NCBI RefSeq assembly: GCF_024979235.1
Contig: NZ_JANLCM010000001.1
Location: 2,108,001-2,172,000 of the forward strand
Direction of reading: 5' to 3'
Length of the DNA stretch: 64,000 bases
DNA from: Herbiconiux aconitum
GTDB taxonomy: Bacteria > Actinomycetota > Actinomycetes > Actinomycetales > Microbacteriaceae
Shown here piece after piece: positions 60,893-64,000 of this stretch. The position numbers and the translations under genes are program-made. How positions within the stretch are numbered: the stretch's first letter is position 1; every line of letters starts with the position of its first letter. Under the pieces are notes generated by a model. That model made no database searches, was not told the DNA's origin, and saw only the letters and a list, made by a program, of their open reading frames with translations.

Positions 60893-61744
60893 TCACACGC
60901 GGGCGGCCACAGCCTTCACGAAAGCGGCGAGCTCGTGGGCCATGGGCGCGGGCTCCCAGGAGTGCTCCGCGCCGGGGACGGCCTTCACGACCGTTCCGGG
61001 GATCGCGGCGGCGATCCGCTCCGCCGCCACCGGCATCTCGGGAAACGTCTCGAGCCCGTACATCGCCAGTACGGGCACGCGGATGCCTGCGAGCGCACCA
61101 GCAACACCCCGCCCCTCGGCCCCGTTCGTCTCGGCCGCCCCGTTCGCCTCGGCCGCCTCGAGCGCCGCCGTCGCCCACACCATCGACTGCCCGTCGGCCC
61201 GGTTGCTCCGCACACCTGCGGCGATGTACTCCCACTCGGGCGTGGCCTTCATCTCGTCCAGCCACTCCGGCGGCATGTCCTTCATGTACTGGCTGAGCGC
61301 GCCGGGGAAGTCGCCGGCGTCGATCAGACGCTCCACCTCGTTCGACCACGCACGCGTCTGGGTTGCATCGCCCGCGAGCGGAGCCTCCCAGAGCGCGAGC
61401 CCCGTGACAGGGAGCCCGACCGCCGCCGCGTGGAGCGAGATCGAGCATCCAGAACTGTGCCCGCAGAGCACCGCGGCGCCGCCGGCGACCTCGATGACCG
61501 CGCGCAGCGCATCCAGTTCCCGGTCGAGATCGAGCACCCCGTCGGCTTCGCTCTCGCCGCGGCCGAGGCGGTCGAAGACCAGCGTGGCGAGGCCGAGGTC
61601 GGCGGCGCGCTCGGCGGTCTCGGTGGTCCAGGGGTCGATGGCGCGGAAGGGACCCGCCCCGGCCACGAAGACGATGGCCGGCCCGGAGCCTCGCAGGTCG
61701 TAGGCGACGCGGTCGCCGCGAGCCGTTGTGGTGTACTCGGTCAT
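60893..61744 (-). CDS. alpha/beta-fold hydrolase
   Basis: 283 aa. It has VAYDLRGSGPAIVFVAGAGP (oxyanion region), TLVFDRLGRGES, nucleophile elbow LCGHSSGCSISL (Ser in GHSSG) and the C-terminal catalytic His in PGAEHSWEPAPMAHELAAFV; the acid is probably the Asp/Glu in YGLETFPEM. Esterase, lactonase or haloperoxidase-like activity is possible. It diverges from a TetR gene with shared palindromic operators, so it is probably induced by a ligand of that repressor. Confidence 0.88.
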   Translation of the reverse strand: MTEYTTTARGDRVAYDLRGSGPAIVFVAGAGPFRAIDPWTTETAERAADLGLATLVFDRLGRGESEADGVLDLDRELDALRAVIEVAGGAAVLCGHSSGCSISLHAAAVGLPVTGLALWEAPLAGDATQTRAWSNEVERLIDAGDFPGALSQYMKDMPPEWLDEMKATPEWEYIAAGVRSNRADGQSMVWATAALEAAEANGAAETNGAEGRGVAGALAGIRVPVLAMYGLETFPEMPVAAERIAAAIPGTVVKAVPGAEHSWEPAPMAHELAAFVKAVAARV

Positions 61745-61765
61745 TGCTTCCTCCGAAGTTTATAG

Positions 61766-61780
61766 ACTGGACTGTCCAGT
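61766..61780. promoter_or_regulatory. TetR-type operator, ACTGGACTGTCCAGT
   Basis: A 15-bp perfect odd palindrome in the divergent gap between the hydrolase and TetR genes, next to a TATAGACTGG context. A second, shorter site lies at 61800-61809. Confidence 0.7.
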
Positions 61781-61799
61781 TCCGTTGCGAACAAAGTAG

Positions 61800-61809
61800 A
61801 CTGGCCAGT
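61800..61809. promoter_or_regulatory. second TetR-type operator, ACTGGCCAGT
   Basis: A 10-bp perfect palindrome sharing the TAGACTGG...CCAGT frame with the site at 61766-61780, 26 bp before the TetR start codon. Confidence 0.65.
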
Positions 61810-61834
61810 ACTGAGAGTCAAGAGGGAGTGCCGG

Positions 61835-62476
61835 ATGAGCGATATCTCGCGACCGAGCTCGCAGCGCAAGCACGAAGCGATCCTCGCGGCCGCCGAGCAG
61901 ATCTTTCTGCGCGACGGCTTCCGCGGCGCGAACATGGATGAACTGGCCACACTCTCGCAGGTGTCGAAGCAGACCGTCTACAAGCATTTCGGCAGCAAGG
62001 AGGCTCTGTTCGTCGACCTCGTCACCTCGATGACGCGGGGCGCAGGCGACGGCGTGCACGAGGAGATGCCCCTGCCGCGCTCGGCCGGCGGCGTGGGCGG
62101 TTTTCTCGAGGAGTTCGGGCGACGGCAGCTCGGCGTGGTGCTCGATGCGCGCATCCTGCAATTGCGACGCCTCGTGATCGGCGAAGTCGGGCGCTTCCCC
62201 GACCTCGGGCAGGCGCTCTGGCGGGCCGGCCCGATGAGGTCGATGACTGCACTCACCACGGCCTTCAGCGATTTCATCGAGAAGGGCTGGATGCGTGACA
62301 CCGACCCGCGCACCGCCGCGTCGTTCTTCAATTGGCTCGTGATGTCCCCGATCAACGAAGCGATGCTGCTCGGCGACGACGTGCCCCGCGACCCCGAGTC
62401 CATCCGCCGGCACTGCGCCGAAGCGACGCGTGTCTTCCTCGCCGCCTATGGCAGGGGGGCCGCGATCCCGGCGTAG
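61835..62476 (+). CDS. TetR/AcrR-family transcriptional regulator
   Basis: 213 aa. The TetR helix-turn-helix (ILAAAEQIFLRDGFRGANMDELATLSQVSKQTVYKHFGSKEALFVDLV, residues about 13-60) is followed by a C-terminal ligand-binding domain of the AcrR/TetR_C type (VLDARILQLRRLVIGEVGRFPDLGQALWRAGP). It has GAGGGAG upstream of the ATG. It probably represses itself and the divergent hydrolase through the two palindromes at 61766-61809; the ligand is unknown. Confidence 0.92.
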   Translation: MSDISRPSSQRKHEAILAAAEQIFLRDGFRGANMDELATLSQVSKQTVYKHFGSKEALFVDLVTSMTRGAGDGVHEEMPLPRSAGGVGGFLEEFGRRQLGVVLDARILQLRRLVIGEVGRFPDLGQALWRAGPMRSMTALTTAFSDFIEKGWMRDTDPRTAASFFNWLVMSPINEAMLLGDDVPRDPESIRRHCAEATRVFLAAYGRGAAIPA

Positions 62477-62485
62477 GCTCGTCGG

Positions 62486-63205
62486 GTGACGCAACACGAG
62501 TTCGACGAGTCCTGGCAGACCTGGCACACAGCGCGGCTGCGCACCATCACCGGGCCGCACGGTCTCGCTTCGTTGGTGGCCACGCATTGGCTCTCGCCCG
62601 ATCCGCAACGGCTCGAGGGAATCGAGGGTGAGTGGTATCTCGACGGAGCCGACATCGTGGGCGACGACTTCACCATCGAGCAGGGCGGCGAGGTTCTCGT
62701 CGGGGGCCGCGTGCTGCGGCACTTCCGCCGTGACGATCAGGTGGCGCTGCGGGTGCTCGATCCGGATGCCCCGACCCGCGCATCCGTCGTTGATGTGGAT
62801 TCCTATATGCCCGACGAGGCATGGGTGGTGCTGGGCCGATTCTCGCCCGCCTCGGAGGGCGAGACCCTCGCGGTGGAGGAGATCGACGGCTACGTCGAGA
62901 ACGAGGCGCTGGCCGGAACGGTGTCGCTCGAGATCGGCGGCCAGCAGGTGGAATTCGTGGCAACCGGATCGCGCCACAGCATGCAGGTGGTGTTCTCGGA
63001 TGCGACGAGCGGCGGCGAGACCTACCGATTCCGCTTCCTCCGGCTGCACGGGCAGCCCGGCTCGAACGAGATCGAGGTCGATTTCAACCGCGCCTACCTT
63101 CCGCCGTGCGTCTTCGCCGACTTCTACGTCTGCGCGCTGCCGCCCGCGCAGAATCGGTTGTCGCTGCCGATCCGCGCCGGCGAGAAGAACGTCGTGACCC
63201 GATAG
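62486..63205 (+). CDS. DUF1684 protein
   Basis: 239 aa, GTG start, beginning 9 bp after the TetR stop. The conserved C-terminal signature FNRAYLPPCVFADFYVCALPPAQNRLSLPIRAGEK and the N-terminal WHTARLRTITGPHGLASLVATHWLS identify DUF1684 (COG3358). The protein is soluble with beta-rich predicted structure. Function unknown. In the 97-bp gap after it, AAAGCT-CGCGC-AGCTTT forms a short stem that may weakly terminate. Confidence 0.9.
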   Translation: MTQHEFDESWQTWHTARLRTITGPHGLASLVATHWLSPDPQRLEGIEGEWYLDGADIVGDDFTIEQGGEVLVGGRVLRHFRRDDQVALRVLDPDAPTRASVVDVDSYMPDEAWVVLGRFSPASEGETLAVEEIDGYVENEALAGTVSLEIGGQQVEFVATGSRHSMQVVFSDATSGGETYRFRFLRLHGQPGSNEIEVDFNRAYLPPCVFADFYVCALPPAQNRLSLPIRAGEKNVVTR

Positions 63206-63302
63206 GCCGCATCGCGGATGGCCGTCGCACCATGGGAAAAGCTCGCGCAGCTTTCTCCGGCCGGGCCTAGGGGCGCGCGGTGCCGAGTGGGAGGCTTGAC
63301 GC

Positions 63303-64000
63303 ATGACGAATCGCCTGGCCCACGCGATCAGCCCGTATCTGCGCTCCCACGCCGAGAACCCGGTCGACTGGTTCCCTTGGGGTGAGGAGGCGTTCGCCGC
63401 CGCGCGCAGCCGAAAAGTGCCGGTGCTGGTGTCGATCGGATACTCCACCTGCCACTGGTGCCACGTGATGGCTCGCGAGTCGTTCAGCGACCCGGTTCTG
63501 GCTGCCTACCTCAACGAGCACTTCGTGGCCATCAAGGTCGACCGGGAGGAGCATCCGGAAGTCGACACCGTCTACCTCGCGGCCGCGGGGGCCTTCACCC
63601 AGGATCTCGGCTGGCCGCTCAACGTGTTCGTCACTCCCGAGGGCAAGGCGTTCTACGGCGGAACGTATTCTCCGCCGACACCGCTGCAGGGGCATCCGTC
63701 GTTCCGGCAGGTGCTCGAGGCGGTGACGGATGCCTGGACCACCCGCAACGCCGATGTGCTGCTCTCGGCCGAACAGGTCGCCACCGCTCTCGCTGTCGGG
63801 CAAGAGGCCTTGGCCGACCGTTCCGGTGTCGACGGGTTCGATCCGGCGACGATTCCGTTCGAGGCGATCGTCGCCGAGCTCGGGCAGTACGAGGATCAGC
63901 AGTACGGCGGTTTCGGCGGGGCTCCCAAATTCCCGGTGGCGCCCGTGCTGCGGTTTCTGCTCGAGGCGGGCACCCCCGCGTCGACCGCCTTGGCCATCCG
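63303..64000 (+). CDS. thioredoxin domain-containing DUF255 protein (YyaL/spermatogenesis-associated 20-like), partial
   Basis: The N-terminal 232 residues are present; the gene runs off the right edge. [31 protein letters not shown], the thioredoxin-like [30 protein letters not shown] and GGWPLN-like segment ([23 protein letters not shown]) identify the family. [13 protein letters not shown] begins the alpha/alpha-toroid part. Family members are about 600-700 aa. The physiological role is unclear. Confidence 0.93.
   Translation, partial: MTNRLAHAISPYLRSHAENPVDWFPWGEEAFAAARSRKVPVLVSIGYSTCHWCHVMARESFSDPVLAAYLNEHFVAIKVDREEHPEVDTVYLAAAGAFTQDLGWPLNVFVTPEGKAFYGGTYSPPTPLQGHPSFRQVLEAVTDAWTTRNADVLLSAEQVATALAVGQEALADRSGVDGFDPATIPFEAIVAELGQYEDQQYGGFGGAPKFPVAPVLRFLLEAGTPASTALAI

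Noticed and set aside
1..64000. CRISPR arrays, tRNA or rRNA genes, prophage
   Set aside because: No regularly spaced direct repeats, no cloverleaf with a TTCRA-type arm and no structural or integrase genes were noticed. A covariance search could still find a small RNA missed by eye.

Overview
The window is GC-rich and gene-dense, with few spacers, many 1-8 bp start/stop overlaps (GTGA, ATGA, TGATG), GTG starts and several probable leaderless genes. Gene content points to an actinobacterium, most likely a member of the Microbacteriaceae: a RamB-type regulator beside aceA/aceB, an actinobacterial NPPF methyltransferase, a sortase-anchored GH32 enzyme with an LAxTG signal, an AbiEi/DUF559 protein and DUF4349 and DUF1684 proteins. 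The family assignment is inference. I saw no rRNA, tRNA, CRISPR array, transposase or phage gene.

Layout. (1) 1-8361: a fructan/fructose locus. A surface-anchored GH32 fructan hydrolase, a FrcBCA-type sugar ABC transporter, a small monooxygenase-fold protein and a PfkB sugar kinase lie around a LacI-type regulator. Copies of one palindrome (TGACATCGATGTCA and two relatives) sit at the hydrolase promoter and in the transporter/regulator divergent region. (2) 8458-14224: RamB-like regulator, an ArsR-VOC-MORN group, then the glyoxylate shunt (isocitrate lyase, malate synthase). (3) 14417-16000: a CPA1 Na+/H+ antiporter. (4) 16086-21636: a complete non-phosphorylating L-fucose pathway (aldo/keto reductase, lactonase, fuconate dehydratase, SDR dehydrogenase, FAH-type hydrolase) with a FadR-type regulator. 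(5) 21688-33674: a polysaccharide locus. It has a nucleotide-sugar dehydrogenase, an epimerase, GlmS, a secreted NodB deacetylase and a lipoprotein in one operon, diverging from a processive GT2 synthase. A large LuxR-family ATPase regulator and an alpha-phosphomannomutase-like HAD protein follow. (6) 33793-53710: mixed metabolism: carboxylesterase, methyltransferase, AbiEi/DUF559 protein, flavoprotein, acyl-CoA ligase, LtrA, a second antiporter, gamma carbonic anhydrase, acyl-CoA dehydrogenase, GH3 lipoprotein, DUF4349 lipoprotein, two aldo/keto reductases and an MFS carrier. (7) 53723-64000: HrpA helicase, a self-contained regulated ABC exporter operon, a TetR/hydrolase pair, a DUF1684 protein and the start of a DUF255 thioredoxin-fold protein.

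The most unusual signals are structural. First, long inverted repeats recur at gene ends; one 27-bp-armed copy lies inside the hrpA reading frame. Second, three copies of a hairpin element end in the same 20-mer; two of them, in opposite orientation, bracket the AbiEi/DUF559 gene. Third, the GH32 enzyme carries an accessory module that appears to be inserted inside another copy of itself. Several promoters have a palindromic operator filling the -35/-10 spacer (ArsR, L-fucose and ABC-exporter loci).
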